Source of the DNA: Betaproteobacteria bacterium | GTDB taxonomy: Bacteria; Pseudomonadota; Gammaproteobacteria; Burkholderiales; Rhodocyclaceae | Reading direction: 5' to 3' | Length of the DNA stretch: 64,000 nucleotides | Assembly: GCA_016194935.1 (NCBI GenBank) | Contig: JACQAO010000022.1 | Span: forward strand, 1-64,000 | Shown: piece by piece, positions 34,162 to 47,094 of the stretch | Layout of the letters: the number at the start of each line of letters is the position of its first letter | Numbering within the stretch: the stretch's first letter is position 1 | Notes under the pieces: generated by a model | Databases searched by the model: none | What the model saw: the letters and a program-made list of their open reading frames with translations, nothing else | What the model was told of the DNA's origin: nothing | Translations under genes and position numbers: made by a program

Positions 34162-35423
34162 GGTGCGCGATGATGCTGTTCCTCACCGCTCTGGCCGGGG
34201 TGGTGTCGGTCGCCCATGCCGACGACTTCAGTGCATTCCTGCTGGAACAACGCGTCTCCGGCGTACTGCGCGCCGACTATTTCCGTTCGTCGAGGATTCT
34301 TGACGGACGCGCCGATATGCTTGGCGCCACCGCCCAGATCAAGGCCCTGCCCAGTCTTGGTGAAAACATCGACGGCAAGCTCGAGTTGCGTATCGCCAAC
34401 CCGGCTATCGGCAAAGGCGCCGGGACCGGCAGCCGACTGCTCGAAGCCTATGCGACCGTCCATTTCGATAAAGCCGATTTGCGACTCGGCAAACAGATCG
34501 TCGCCTGGGGACGCGCCGATGGGATCAACCCCACCGACAACCTCACCCCCCGCGACCTGACCGTTGCGTTGCCCTTTGAAGAGGATCAACGCTTCGGCGC
34601 CACGGCGATCAAGTTCGACGCCTATCTGTCGCCAAACCATACGCTGACCGTCTTCATGACGCCTTTTTTCAAACCGGCCAAGATACCCCTGCCGACAGCC
34701 AGTCGCAGCATCCGGGAAATCACTCCGGCGCGCACCCTCGCCAACAGCGAGCTTGGCCTGAAACTCGACAAGGTCGGCGAAGGTTTTGACTGGTCGGCCA
34801 GTTATTTTCATGGGTTTAGTTTATTGCCGGACCTGCGCTTCCTCGGTGGCAATGCAGCGGGGCCGGTACTCGAGTCGTATTATGACCGCATCAACGTGCT
34901 GGGCGCGGACTTCGCGCGTAATTTTGGTCGCTACGGGTTGCGCGGGGAGCTGGCGTATGTCGACACCCGCGACAAGGCGGGAACCGATCCGGGCGTAAAA
35001 AACCCGTATCTGTTCTGGATCGTTGGCATTGATAGAACGTTTTTTGAAAATTTGAATGTGAATATACAGTTCTTTCAGCGCCGGGTACGGCGCCATCACG
35101 CGGCGGAAGAGATTGCCGAGCCCGTGCAGCGCGGCATCGCGCTGCAAAACGCAATTCTCGATGGTCAGCGGGACCGCATCAGCAACGGAATCAGTTTCCG
35201 CGTCGGCGATAAGTGGTTCAACGATACGCTGGAGGCGGAGATATTTGCCGTCGTCAATGCCACGCGCCATGACGGCTTCATTCGACCGCTATTGACTTAC
35301 GCCTTCAGCGATCACTGGAAAGGCACTGTGGGCGCCGAAATTTATCGCGGCGCGGCGGATACCCAGTTCGGCAGTCTCAAACCCAAGCGTGGCATGTTCG
35401 CCGAGTTGCGCTACGGGTTTTGA
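34158..35423 (+). CDS. DUF1302-like outer-membrane beta-barrel protein
   Basis: A 421-residue protein with a signal peptide (1-21, ending AHA) and alternating beta strands ending in the C-terminal phenylalanine (ELRYGF) expected of outer-membrane barrels. The segment LRLGKQIVAWGRADGINPTDNL is typical of DUF1302/alginate-export-type porins. It completes a TetR-controlled SDR-RND-LolA-barrel export unit. ATG start overlaps the previous stop (ATGA). Confidence 0.8.
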   Translation: MRCAMMLFLTALAGVVSVAHADDFSAFLLEQRVSGVLRADYFRSSRILDGRADMLGATAQIKALPSLGENIDGKLELRIANPAIGKGAGTGSRLLEAYATVHFDKADLRLGKQIVAWGRADGINPTDNLTPRDLTVALPFEEDQRFGATAIKFDAYLSPNHTLTVFMTPFFKPAKIPLPTASRSIREITPARTLANSELGLKLDKVGEGFDWSASYFHGFSLLPDLRFLGGNAAGPVLESYYDRINVLGADFARNFGRYGLRGELAYVDTRDKAGTDPGVKNPYLFWIVGIDRTFFENLNVNIQFFQRRVRRHHAAEEIAEPVQRGIALQNAILDGQRDRISNGISFRVGDKWFNDTLEAEIFAVVNATRHDGFIRPLLTYAFSDHWKGTVGAEIYRGAADTQFGSLKPKRGMFAELRYGF

Positions 35424-35434
35424 CGGATGATCGG

Positions 35435-35454
35435 AGCATGAATTTCTTCATGCT
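35435..35454. terminator. Hairpin between convergent operons
   Basis: AGCATGAA-TTTC-TTCATGCT has a perfect 8-bp stem and a 4-nt loop, midway between the barrel gene and the end of uvrA. No strong T-tract follows on either strand, so it may act as a bidirectional or weak terminator. Confidence 0.5.
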
Positions 35455-35471
35455 TATGCAGCGATCCAAGA

Positions 35472-38333
<2,862 letters not shown>

Positions 38334-38374
38334 AACTAAGAGCTTAGTTTCAACATTGCCGTGAATAATCACGG
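38334..38374. promoter_or_regulatory. Two dyads immediately upstream of uvrA
   Basis: AACTAAG-AG-CTTAGTT (38334-38349) abuts the uvrA start codon and CCGTGA-ATAA-TCACGG (38359-38374) lies ten bases further upstream. Both have perfect arms. The first would fold over the ribosome-binding region of uvrA mRNA; the second may terminate or regulate the vapC transcript that ends at 38386. Confidence 0.5.
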
Positions 38375-38385
38375 ACGCACCACAA

Positions 38386-38778
38386 TCATTCCTTCACCAG
38401 CAGTCCGGATAATTCCTGATAATCCGGGAATCGCCTGTCAACACTCACCAGTTGTGCTTGATGTTCAACGGTCGTGGCGATGATGATGCGATCAACCGGA
38501 TCCTTGTGATGTTTTGGCAGCGAGACTGCGCGCTCGGCGATTGCCCTTGATACTGGAATAATCGACATGCCATTTGCCTCGATCTGATCGAGCCAGCCAG
38601 AGACCGGCAGCCGAAGAACAATTCGCCCATGCTCCACAAGCCACGCCATTTCCCAGCATGTCATTGCCGAAACGGCCAATGATTCAGCCGTTTCGATGGC
38701 GTCTATCTGTCGTTGCCCAAGCTTGTTAGGTGTGCGATTGACCCACCAGAAAAGTGCGTGGGTGTCGAGGATCAGCAT
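38386..38778 (-). CDS. PIN-domain toxin (VapC-like)
   Basis: A 130-residue PIN-domain ribonuclease: LDTHALFWW at the N terminus with Asp5, a conserved central Glu in CWEMAWL, and the [12 protein letters not shown] acidic site. VapC-type toxins cleave RNA. It starts one base after the antitoxin gene, and uvrA lies 52 bp downstream on the same strand. Confidence 0.88.
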   Translation of the reverse strand: MLILDTHALFWWVNRTPNKLGQRQIDAIETAESLAVSAMTCWEMAWLVEHGRIVLRLPVSGWLDQIEANGMSIIPVSRAIAERAVSLPKHHKDPVDRIIIATTVEHQAQLVSVDRRFPDYQELSGLLVKE

Positions 38779-38779
38779 A

Positions 38780-39004
38780 TCAGGACAATGCTTCCCAGTC
38801 GCTTTCCGGCGGGCCGCTGAGGATGTTGCCTTTTTCTTCTCCCATGCTTGCCAGTGCTGGTGGCGGTGAGCGGCGTCCAGCCGGCTTCCTGGCTGACTCC
38901 CACAGGACGATGACGCGAGCGTGCTCGGCATGCGCAGGCAACGCCGCATCCTGTATGACAAGACGATGGTCGGCAATGGATGCCGTCGTTTCAAGAGCCA
39001 ACAT
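38780..39004 (-). CDS. Probable antitoxin of the PIN-domain toxin
   Basis: A 74-residue small protein encoded directly before the PIN toxin with a 1-bp gap, which is the standard antitoxin position. The N terminus (MLALETTASIADHRLVIQD) suggests a beta-strand DNA-binding start, and the C terminus (ILSGPPESDWEALS) is an acidic tail able to bind the toxin. The exact antitoxin family is not recognised. Confidence 0.7.
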   Translation of the reverse strand: MLALETTASIADHRLVIQDAALPAHAEHARVIVLWESARKPAGRRSPPPALASMGEEKGNILSGPPESDWEALS

Positions 39005-39142
39005 GAGCGCACCTCCTTTGAAACTGGCTTACAACAGGCGGCGATTGTACCGCATCCACCTGACTGAAAGGTGTGACAGGCAACCTGTTAATATACGCAA
39101 TCCGATCTGCTTTTGCCAAACCTGTTTCCGACACACACTTCC

Positions 39143-40297
39143 ATGCGCGCGCCCAACCCCGACAGAATGACCCCGGCGGAATTGCGCGCCGGCGCCTCGC
39201 TGGCGGCTATATTTGCGTTGCGCATGCTGGGCCTGTTCCTGATCCTGCCGGTTTTCGCCGTGTATGCCGGGATCGCCTCGGATCGCTATGGCCGCAAGCC
39301 GGTGATCGTCTTCGGCCTGCTGCTGTTTGCATTCGGCAGTCTGGTGGCCGCGCTGGCACCCGACATCTGGTGGATCATCGCCGGGCGCGTGCTGCAAGGC
39401 GCGGGGGCGATTTCGGCGGCGGTGACGGCGCTGGCCGCCGACCTCACCCGCGAACAGCACCGCACCAAAGTGATGGCGATGATCGGCGCTTCGATCGGCC
39501 TCACTTTCGCATTGTCTCTGGTGGCGGCGCCGTTGATGTATGCGGAGATCGGCATGGGCGGAATTTTCACCCTGACCGGCGGGCTGGCTCTGGGCGCCAT
39601 CGTGCTGTTGTACAAGGTGGCGCCGGCAGCGCCGGCTATGGTGGCGCGCGGAGTGGACGTGCCATTCTCCTCGGTGCTGCTGGACGGCCAGTTGGCGCGG
39701 ATGAATTTCGGCGTGCTGGCGCTGCACGCCATGCAGACAGCATTATGGGTGGTGGTGCCGGCAGCGCTGGTGCGTTCCGGCGGACTGCCGCTGGCCGAGC
39801 ACTGGAAAGTCTATCTGCCGGCGGTGCTGGCTTCGTTTGTGCTGATGCTGCCGGCCATCATTATCGCCGAGCGCTATAACAAAACCCGTTTGATATTCAG
39901 CGGCGCCATCCTGCTGTTGTTGCTGGTGCAAGCCGGTCTCTATGCTTACGGCACGGGTCTGTACCCTCCGGGGCACAAGTACCAGATTGGCGTGTGGCTG
40001 ACGCTGTTCTTCGTCGGCTTCAATATCCTGGAGGCAATGCAGCCCTCGCTGATTTCCCGCATCGCCCCGGCGGCGGCGAAAGGTGCGGCGCTGGGGATAT
40101 ACAATACCACCCAGTCGCTCGGTTTGTTTCTCGGCGGAATACTGGGCGGCTGGCTGGGGAAGAACTACGGAGAGCCGGCGGTGCACCTGTTTTGCGCCGC
40201 GCTGGCGTTGATCTGGTTGGCGCTGGCGGCAACCATCAAACCGGTGCAGCCGCGGTCAACCGCGACGACGGCTGACACGTTGGCAACACAATACTAA
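39143..40297 (+). CDS. YajR-like MFS transporter lacking transmembrane segment 2
   Basis: A 384-residue major facilitator with clear similarity to YajR-type proteins (MTPAELR…[17 protein letters not shown] at the start; the SDRYGRKP motif [27 protein letters not shown]). Between VFAVYA (residue about 42) and [10 protein letters not shown] the family normally has about 30-35 residues (loop plus TM2, ending IPFG). Here they are absent, with the frame kept. Loss of TM2 should break the 12-helix fold, so the protein is doubtful even though the rest is well preserved. Start could also be ATG 39167. Confidence 0.8.
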   Translation: MRAPNPDRMTPAELRAGASLAAIFALRMLGLFLILPVFAVYAGIASDRYGRKPVIVFGLLLFAFGSLVAALAPDIWWIIAGRVLQGAGAISAAVTALAADLTREQHRTKVMAMIGASIGLTFALSLVAAPLMYAEIGMGGIFTLTGGLALGAIVLLYKVAPAAPAMVARGVDVPFSSVLLDGQLARMNFGVLALHAMQTALWVVVPAALVRSGGLPLAEHWKVYLPAVLASFVLMLPAIIIAERYNKTRLIFSGAILLLLLVQAGLYAYGTGLYPPGHKYQIGVWLTLFFVGFNILEAMQPSLISRIAPAAAKGAALGIYNTTQSLGLFLGGILGGWLGKNYGEPAVHLFCAALALIWLALAATIKPVQPRSTATTADTLATQY

Positions 40298-40307
40298 GGG
40301 AGATAAC

Positions 40308-40775
40308 ATGGCTTCGGTGAACAAAGTAATCCTGATCGGCAACCTGGGAAAAGATCCGGATGTCAGATACATGCCCAGTGGCGAGGCGGTGACCAACATC
40401 ACCCTGGCGACCACCGATACCTGGAAGGACAAGACCAGCGGCGACAAGAAAGAAGCCACCGAATGGCATCGCGTGGTGTTCTTCCGCAAGCTCGCCGAAA
40501 TCGCCGGCCAGTACCTGAAGAAAGGCTCGCAGGTGTATATCGAAGGTTCGCTGAAAACCCGCAAATGGACCGACAAGGAAGGCCATGAGCGCTACACCAC
40601 CGAAATCGTCGCTGACGAAATGCGCATGCTCGGCTCGCGTCAGGGCAGCGGGGACGCCGGCGATTCCGCGCCGCGCGAACGGCCAGAGCACTCAGCCGGT
40701 GTCGCCAAAGGGCCGGCGCAGCCTGCCGCTTCCGGCAGCGGCTTCAACGATTTCGAGGACGATATTCCGTTCTAA
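40308..40775 (+). CDS. ssb: Single-stranded DNA-binding protein
   Basis: A 155-residue SSB: OB fold ([35 protein letters not shown]), a Gly/Ser/Ala/Pro-rich linker and the acidic C-terminal tip DFEDDIPF that binds partner proteins. AGGGAG lies just upstream of ATG 40308. It protects single-stranded DNA in replication, repair and recombination. It follows the MFS gene by 10 bp, and uvrA lies 2 kb away. Confidence 0.96.
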   Translation: MASVNKVILIGNLGKDPDVRYMPSGEAVTNITLATTDTWKDKTSGDKKEATEWHRVVFFRKLAEIAGQYLKKGSQVYIEGSLKTRKWTDKEGHERYTTEIVADEMRMLGSRQGSGDAGDSAPRERPEHSAGVAKGPAQPAASGSGFNDFEDDIPF

Positions 40776-40797
40776 CGGCTGCTGCGTAACCCCTGGA

Positions 40798-41082
40798 TCA
40801 GGCGGGATGAACTTCCCGCACGGCGTCTTCCAGCACGCTCGCCGGCACACCGCGTTTTCTCAGGACTTCGATGAGTCGTGCGGCGGGACCAAAGGCGAAC
40901 TGTGCTTCGTCACGCCGCAAGCCATCGCCGATGTAGGACTTGAGCAGTGCCTGATAGCCGGAGAAGCCTCGTTGCGGGGCAATCTCTTTCATGGACTCAA
41001 CCAGGTCGACGGGGATGCGCAGGGTGATGGACGTCATCGGGCGATCCTTGGTCAGACGAGTCTTGATACGTTCAGAGATCAT
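40798..41082 (-). CDS. BrnA-like antitoxin
   Basis: A 94-residue protein with TSITLRIPVDLVESMKEIA, a ribbon-helix-helix-type segment, preceded by a basic stretch. It is encoded directly downstream of the BrnT-type toxin and overlaps it, the usual toxin-first order of brnTA. ATG 41082 has AGGAG upstream; ATG 41100 is an alternative. It should neutralise the toxin and repress the pair. Confidence 0.78.
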   Translation of the reverse strand: MISERIKTRLTKDRPMTSITLRIPVDLVESMKEIAPQRGFSGYQALLKSYIGDGLRRDEAQFAFGPAARLIEVLRKRGVPASVLEDAVREVHPA

Positions 41083-41377
41083 AAATTTTTTGCTCCTCAT
41101 GCGTCGCCTTGCGGGCGGAAATGATGCGTATGACACCGTCTTCGATATCGACATGCACTACGAACAACAGACGGCTTTGCGCATCGTAACCAATCACTGC
41201 ATCGCGGGCTTCATCGTTGCGGCTGGCGTCGATTAGTCGGAAGAAAGGATCGAAGAACACCGCCGCCGCTTGCTCGAAGATGATGCCCTCGTGTTTGAAG
41301 GCATTGGCTGCCGCCTTCTTCGCATTCCAGACGAAGGTGGTTCCGTTGAGATCAAAGTGAATATCCACTTCGCTCAT
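41072..41377 (-). CDS. BrnT-family toxin
   Basis: A 101-residue protein with the BrnT signature: FVWNAKKAAANAFKHEGIIFEQAAAVFFDP, a central RLLFVVHVD strand and IRIISARKATHEEQKIYD at the C terminus. BrnT is a RelE-fold ribonuclease toxin. The antitoxin gene overlaps its 3' end by 11 bp. A short AT-rich stretch upstream (41378-41410) could hold the promoter. Confidence 0.9.
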   Translation of the reverse strand: MSEVDIHFDLNGTTFVWNAKKAAANAFKHEGIIFEQAAAVFFDPFFRLIDASRNDEARDAVIGYDAQSRLLFVVHVDIEDGVIRIISARKATHEEQKIYDL

Positions 41378-41431
41378 CTTAAAGTATGTATTGTCAATGT
41401 CAATACATTTTTTGATGCATGCCGCGACGTG

Positions 41432-42616
41432 CTAACGCCATTTCCAGCTCCGCACCCAGCCCGGCATCTGATCGCCGGGCATGGGGCGGGCAATGAAATA
41501 TCCTTGTATCAGGTCGCACCCCAGTTCCCCAGCGCAATCCCAGTCCTCCTGGGTTTCCACGCCTTCTGCAACGATCTTCATCCCCAGGTCCCGGCCCAGG
41601 TCGGCGCTTGATTTCACGATGGCGTAAGAGGCGGGTTTTTTTGCCGCGCCGTGAATAAAAGCCTGGTCGATCTTGAGCTCGCTGAAGGGCAGCATTTGCA
41701 GCTTTTCCATATTCGAGTAGGCGGTGCCGAAGTCATCAATCGACAGGCGGACACGTTTCAGGCACAGCCGCGCCAGTACATCGGAGGACACCAGAATATC
41801 CTGTGACACCTGGCTTTCAGTGATTTCCAGCACCAGGCGATCCAGCGGCACGCCAATGGACTGCGCTTCGGCCACCAGCCGTTCCGGAAAATCAAGGCGC
41901 GTCAGGGAGTGCATCGAGAGGTTGACCGAGATCGTCAGGTCCAGTCCCGCCGCGTTCCATAACTGCCATTGCCGCAGTGACAGTGTGATCATGCGTTCGG
42001 TTAGCGGAGCGATCAGCGCGTTTTGCTCGGCTACGGAGATAAAGGCGGCAGGGCTGAGAATACCTTTGGCGGGGTGGCGCCAGCGCGCCAATGCTTCCAC
42101 ACCGATTACCCTGCGCGACAAGGTGTCCACCTGTGGTTGAAAGTAAGGCGTCAAGGCGTCGTTCTCCAGACCATCGCGGAGTTCTGCTGCGCTTAGAGTT
42201 ACATGCGGGCGATGATGGAGCGCCGAAGCGTCTTTTGCCATGTTTTGCAGCATGCGCGACAACGCCTGCCGGTCGATCGGCTTGCCCAATGCGCCGAGCA
42301 GACGCAAATGATGCGCGCGCCCGATTTCAGCGACTGTCTGCAACAGGCGGGAGTCTTCGCCGCTGAACACAATCACCCCTCCGCAAAATCCCTGTTGCCC
42401 AAGATAACGGACGACCTCGACACCGTCCATCTCGGGCATGTTCAGGTCGCACAGCACCACCGACCGGGGGTTGTCCATATCCAGGGTGGGTAACGCCATG
42501 GCGGCGGACGTATCGCAGGTAATGTCCGTCACGCCAAAGCTCTTGAGCATGACGTGCACCACATCAAGGATGAAGTCGTCGTCATCCAGAACCAGTACGG
42601 ATAGTTTTTCCATCAC
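41432..42616 (-). CDS. Response regulator with EAL phosphodiesterase output (REC-EAL)
   Basis: A 394-residue protein: receiver domain with acidic DDDD near residue 11 and phosphoacceptor Asp57 (VLCDLNMPEMDG), then an EAL domain with VEALARW, NLS, SIDDFGTAYS and AEGVET intact, so it should degrade c-di-GMP when phosphorylated. The architecture is that of VieA-type regulators without the DNA-binding tail. No kinase is adjacent, so it may take phosphate from the orphan hybrid kinase at 19467-22199 (inference). Confidence 0.9.
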   Translation of the reverse strand: MMEKLSVLVLDDDDFILDVVHVMLKSFGVTDITCDTSAAMALPTLDMDNPRSVVLCDLNMPEMDGVEVVRYLGQQGFCGGVIVFSGEDSRLLQTVAEIGRAHHLRLLGALGKPIDRQALSRMLQNMAKDASALHHRPHVTLSAAELRDGLENDALTPYFQPQVDTLSRRVIGVEALARWRHPAKGILSPAAFISVAEQNALIAPLTERMITLSLRQWQLWNAAGLDLTISVNLSMHSLTRLDFPERLVAEAQSIGVPLDRLVLEITESQVSQDILVSSDVLARLCLKRVRLSIDDFGTAYSNMEKLQMLPFSELKIDQAFIHGAAKKPASYAIVKSSADLGRDLGMKIVAEGVETQEDWDCAGELGCDLIQGYFIARPMPGDQMPGWVRSWKWR

Positions 42617-42763
42617 GGGTCACGCGGCTTGTTGTCCATGCCAGGCGATTCTAACCAATACCCGGCAACAGGTGTATTTGCTTGCAGCGGGCAGTCCGTT
42701 TCAAGTCGCATGAGAAGCTGGTATGTTATCTGGCAAGACGCGTGTGAGAGGGGTACTGGAATC

Positions 42764-44599
42764 ATGAAAAATTTCGTAAATTTGGTGTCTGGCCTGCGGG
42801 TGAGGTGCAGGCTGTGTTTGCCTGCAATCCTTACCGCTACCCTGCTGGCTGCCGGTTGCGCGAGCACTCCGAAATTCGATTACCAAATACCGTTACAGCC
42901 ACCGTTACAGCCTGAAGGCGCTTCGGGTTACACAGAAAAACCCGGCTGGGCGACACGCAAATTTGCCGTAGCCGCCGCCAATCCGCTGGCCACCGATGCA
43001 GGCTATCAGGTGCTCAAGGCCGGCGGCACGGCAATCGACGCCGCCATTGCTGTGCAGATGGTGCTGGGCCTGGTCGAGCCACAGTCCAGCGGCCTCGGCG
43101 GCGGCGCTTTTCTGCTGTACTGGGACGGTCGGCAGGTCGAGGCTTACGATGGGCGCGAAACCGCTCCGGCAGGGGCCGATGCGAACCTGTTCCTGGCGCC
43201 GGACGGCAGGCCATTGTCATTTTATGCCGCAGTCGTGGGTGGTCGCGCGGTCGGTACGCCCGGCGTTCTCAAGATGCTGGAACTGGCGCACCGGCAACAT
43301 GGCAAGCTGCCCTGGGCCCGGTTGTTTGCGCCCGCCATCGCCCTGGCCGAGCAGGGATTCAGGGTCAGCCCGCGGCTTCATGAACTGCTGCTGAGCGAAA
43401 AATATTTGCGCCAGGATCCGGTTGCGGCACGCTACTTTTACGCCGCCGACGGCCAGCCCTGGCCGGTCGGCCATGTCCTGAAGAACCCCCAACTCGCCAC
43501 AGTGCTCAGGCGAATCGCGGCGGAAGGCGCTGTCGCCTTGATGACGGGCGAGGTAGCGCGGGACATCGTCGCCAAGGTGCGCAACCACACATCCAATCCC
43601 GGAAAATTGAGCGAGCAGGATCTTGCCGGCTACCAGCCGAAATTGCGCGAAGCGTTGTGCACCGACTGGAGGGCCTATCGTATCTGCGGATTTCCGCCGC
43701 CGTCATCCGGAGCGATTACCATCGCGCAAATTCTCGGCATGCTCGAACACTTGCCGCGTCACGACGCTGGCGCTGACAAGCCTCTGGAGAACGGCCTGCC
43801 CGGCGCAAAGTTGCTGCATGAATATACCGAGGCGTCGCGCCTGGCCTATGCCGACCGCGCCCAATATCTGGCCGACCCGGATTTTGTAGCGCCGCCCGGC
43901 GGCAACTGGATGAGCCTGCTGGATGACAACTATCTCGCCCGGCGCGCTGCGCTGATCGGCGAGCGCTCGATGCAGTCAGCCCAGCCGGGTAGACCCGGCG
44001 TCATCAAGACGGCCTGGGCGTCTCAGCCGGACCAGGTCGAGCATGGCACTTCGCAAATTTCCATCATCGATGCCGAAGGCAACGCGCTGGCCATGACCAC
44101 CACCATCGAGGATGCGTTCGGCGCGCGCCAGATGGTGGATGGTTTCCTGCTCAACAATCAGCTCACCGATTTTTCCTTTGCACCGGCGGATGCAAATGGC
44201 AAGCCGATTGCCAACCGCGTCGAGGCAGGCAAACGGCCCCGTTCCAGCATGAGTCCAACCCTGGTATTCGACCGCGCCAGCGGCCAGTTACTGATGAGCG
44301 CCGGCTCGCCGGGCGGCGCGCTGATCATCCATTTCGTTGCCAAAACCCTGCTTGGTACGCTGGCCTGGGGACTGAATGCACAGGAGGCGATCAATCTGCC
44401 GAACTTCGGCTCGGTGAATGGCCCCACTTTGCTGGAAGAAAAACGCTTTCCCGCAGCGACCATCGAAGCGCTCCGCGCGCGTGGTCACGAGGTGCGTGAA
44501 ATACCCATGGTGAGCGGGCTGCAGGTGATACAGCGCACCCGGCAAGGCTACTTCGGCGGCGCCGACCCGCGCCGCGAAGGCGTGGTGATGGGGGAGTGA
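42764..44599 (+). CDS. Gamma-glutamyltransferase-family lipoprotein
   Basis: A 611-residue proenzyme of the Ntn-hydrolase GGT family with a lipoprotein signal (hydrophobic 18-32, lipobox LAAGC). The self-processing/nucleophile Thr is in HGTSQIS (Thr429), and GSPGG and the C-terminal NLPNFGS pattern are present. It hydrolyses or transfers the gamma-glutamyl group of glutathione-like compounds in the periplasm. ATG 42764 is chosen because the signal peptide begins there. Monocistronic; divergent from the REC-EAL gene. Confidence 0.9.
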   Translation: MKNFVNLVSGLRVRCRLCLPAILTATLLAAGCASTPKFDYQIPLQPPLQPEGASGYTEKPGWATRKFAVAAANPLATDAGYQVLKAGGTAIDAAIAVQMVLGLVEPQSSGLGGGAFLLYWDGRQVEAYDGRETAPAGADANLFLAPDGRPLSFYAAVVGGRAVGTPGVLKMLELAHRQHGKLPWARLFAPAIALAEQGFRVSPRLHELLLSEKYLRQDPVAARYFYAADGQPWPVGHVLKNPQLATVLRRIAAEGAVALMTGEVARDIVAKVRNHTSNPGKLSEQDLAGYQPKLREALCTDWRAYRICGFPPPSSGAITIAQILGMLEHLPRHDAGADKPLENGLPGAKLLHEYTEASRLAYADRAQYLADPDFVAPPGGNWMSLLDDNYLARRAALIGERSMQSAQPGRPGVIKTAWASQPDQVEHGTSQISIIDAEGNALAMTTTIEDAFGARQMVDGFLLNNQLTDFSFAPADANGKPIANRVEAGKRPRSSMSPTLVFDRASGQLLMSAGSPGGALIIHFVAKTLLGTLAWGLNAQEAINLPNFGSVNGPTLLEEKRFPAATIEALRARGHEVREIPMVSGLQVIQRTRQGYFGGADPRREGVVMGE

Positions 44600-44621
44600 G
44601 GCGGCACCTTGTATTGCCGCC
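44600..44621. terminator. Hairpin after the gamma-glutamyltransferase gene
   Basis: GGCGGCA-CCTTGTAT-TGCCGCC forms a perfect 7-bp GC-rich stem beginning one base after the stop codon, between two convergent genes. No T-run follows, so it is a candidate bidirectional terminator. Confidence 0.5.
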
Positions 44622-44644
44622 AGTCGGAGCGTGAGACGATTCCT

Positions 44645-45241
44645 TCAAGCCAGATGAAACGCGATCTTGATTCCCGAGATCAGCATTTCCACCGCGATGG
44701 CGGTGAGTATCAGGCCCATCAGCCGTTCCAGCGCGGCGATTCCGGCTTTACCGAAAAGTTTTGACAACCACCACGACGCCAGCATGATGCAGGCGTTGAT
44801 GATCGTCGTGATGACGATGACGCCGACCCACATTGCAGTATCGTCAGTTTGCCGTGAAGCCAGCATCACTGTGGTCAGGGCGGAAGGCCCGGCCAGCATG
44901 GGGATCGCCAGCGGCACGATGAACGGTTCCTCGCTGCGTTCGTTCTCGTGCGACGCGCCATGATCCGGCGGGAAAGCCATGCGCAGGGCAATCAGAAACA
45001 GGATGACGCCGCCGGCGATGGCCAGCGACGGCTCGCTCAAGTGCATCGCCGTCAGCAACCTGGCGCCGATGAAGAGGAAGCCGATCAGCAATAGCCCGGC
45101 GATCAGGCATTCGCGCAGAATCACATGGCGGCGGCGCGACTCCGGCACATGCCGCAGCAGGGACAGCACCACAGGGATATTGCCGAGAGGATCGAGCACC
45201 AGAAACAGCAGCATGAAGGCGGAGATGAAATCGTGTTTCAT
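44645..45241 (-). CDS. MarC-family integral membrane protein
   Basis: A 198-residue protein with six hydrophobic segments and the family features FLVLDPLGNIP near the N terminus and PLAIPMLAGPSALTTVML in the middle. The MarC family function is unsettled. A cytoplasmic loop after TM3 is charged (HGASHENERSEE). ATG 45241 starts 4 bp after the rfaE2 stop on the same strand, so it is co-transcribed. Confidence 0.88.
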   Translation of the reverse strand: MKHDFISAFMLLFLVLDPLGNIPVVLSLLRHVPESRRRHVILRECLIAGLLLIGFLFIGARLLTAMHLSEPSLAIAGGVILFLIALRMAFPPDHGASHENERSEEPFIVPLAIPMLAGPSALTTVMLASRQTDDTAMWVGVIVITTIINACIMLASWWLSKLFGKAGIAALERLMGLILTAIAVEMLISGIKIAFHLA

Positions 45242-45245
45242 GAGG

Positions 45246-45734
45246 CTAAAGCAACCTGATCTTTTCCAGCAGGGCGGTGGTCGAGCGCTGATGGACGAAG
45301 GGAATGGAGACCACCTGGCCGCCGCGCGCCAGCACTTCCGCAGCGCCGACGATCTTGTTAGCAGCCCAGTCGCCGCCTTTGACCAGGACATCCGGCTGGC
45401 AATCGAGGATGCGCCGCAGCGGCGTGTCCTCATCGAACCAGGTCACCAGCGACACGCATTCGAGAGCGGCCAGCAACGCCATGCGATCTTCCAGCGGATT
45501 CACCGGACGGGCGTCGCCTTTGCCGAGCATTTTTACCGAGGCGTCAGAATTCACCGCCACCAGCAGGCAGGCGCCCAGCGCGCGGGCCTGGGCCAGATAG
45601 GTGACATGGCCGCGATGCAGAATGTCGAAACAACCATTGGTAAACACCAGCGGTTGCGGCAGTGCTGCGGCGCGCGCCGCAACCTCGCCGGGCCGGCACA
45701 GCTTGGCCTCGAAGGCGGGCGTGGCGAAGCGCAC
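45246..45734 (-). CDS. rfaE2: D-glycero-beta-D-manno-heptose 1-phosphate adenylyltransferase
   Basis: A 162-residue stand-alone nucleotidyltransferase equal to the C-terminal domain of HldE: FTNGCFDILHRGHVTYL (HxGH motif), VKGGDWAANKIVGA and STTALLEKIR. It makes ADP-heptose for LPS core. GTG 45734 with an AGGGCGAG upstream is the best start. It follows the BON-protein gene by 11 bp, and the gmhA-like gene lies just before that, so two heptose-pathway steps may be co-expressed. Confidence 0.88.
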   Translation of the reverse strand: MRFATPAFEAKLCRPGEVAARAAALPQPLVFTNGCFDILHRGHVTYLAQARALGACLLVAVNSDASVKMLGKGDARPVNPLEDRMALLAALECVSLVTWFDEDTPLRRILDCQPDVLVKGGDWAANKIVGAAEVLARGGQVVSIPFVHQRSTTALLEKIRLL

Positions 45735-45745
45735 TATGGCTCGCC

Positions 45746-47046
<1,301 letters not shown>

Positions 47047-47094
47047 TCAAATCACCTTCGATTCTAACATGGCGTTATTCGCGGCCTCCGTACG

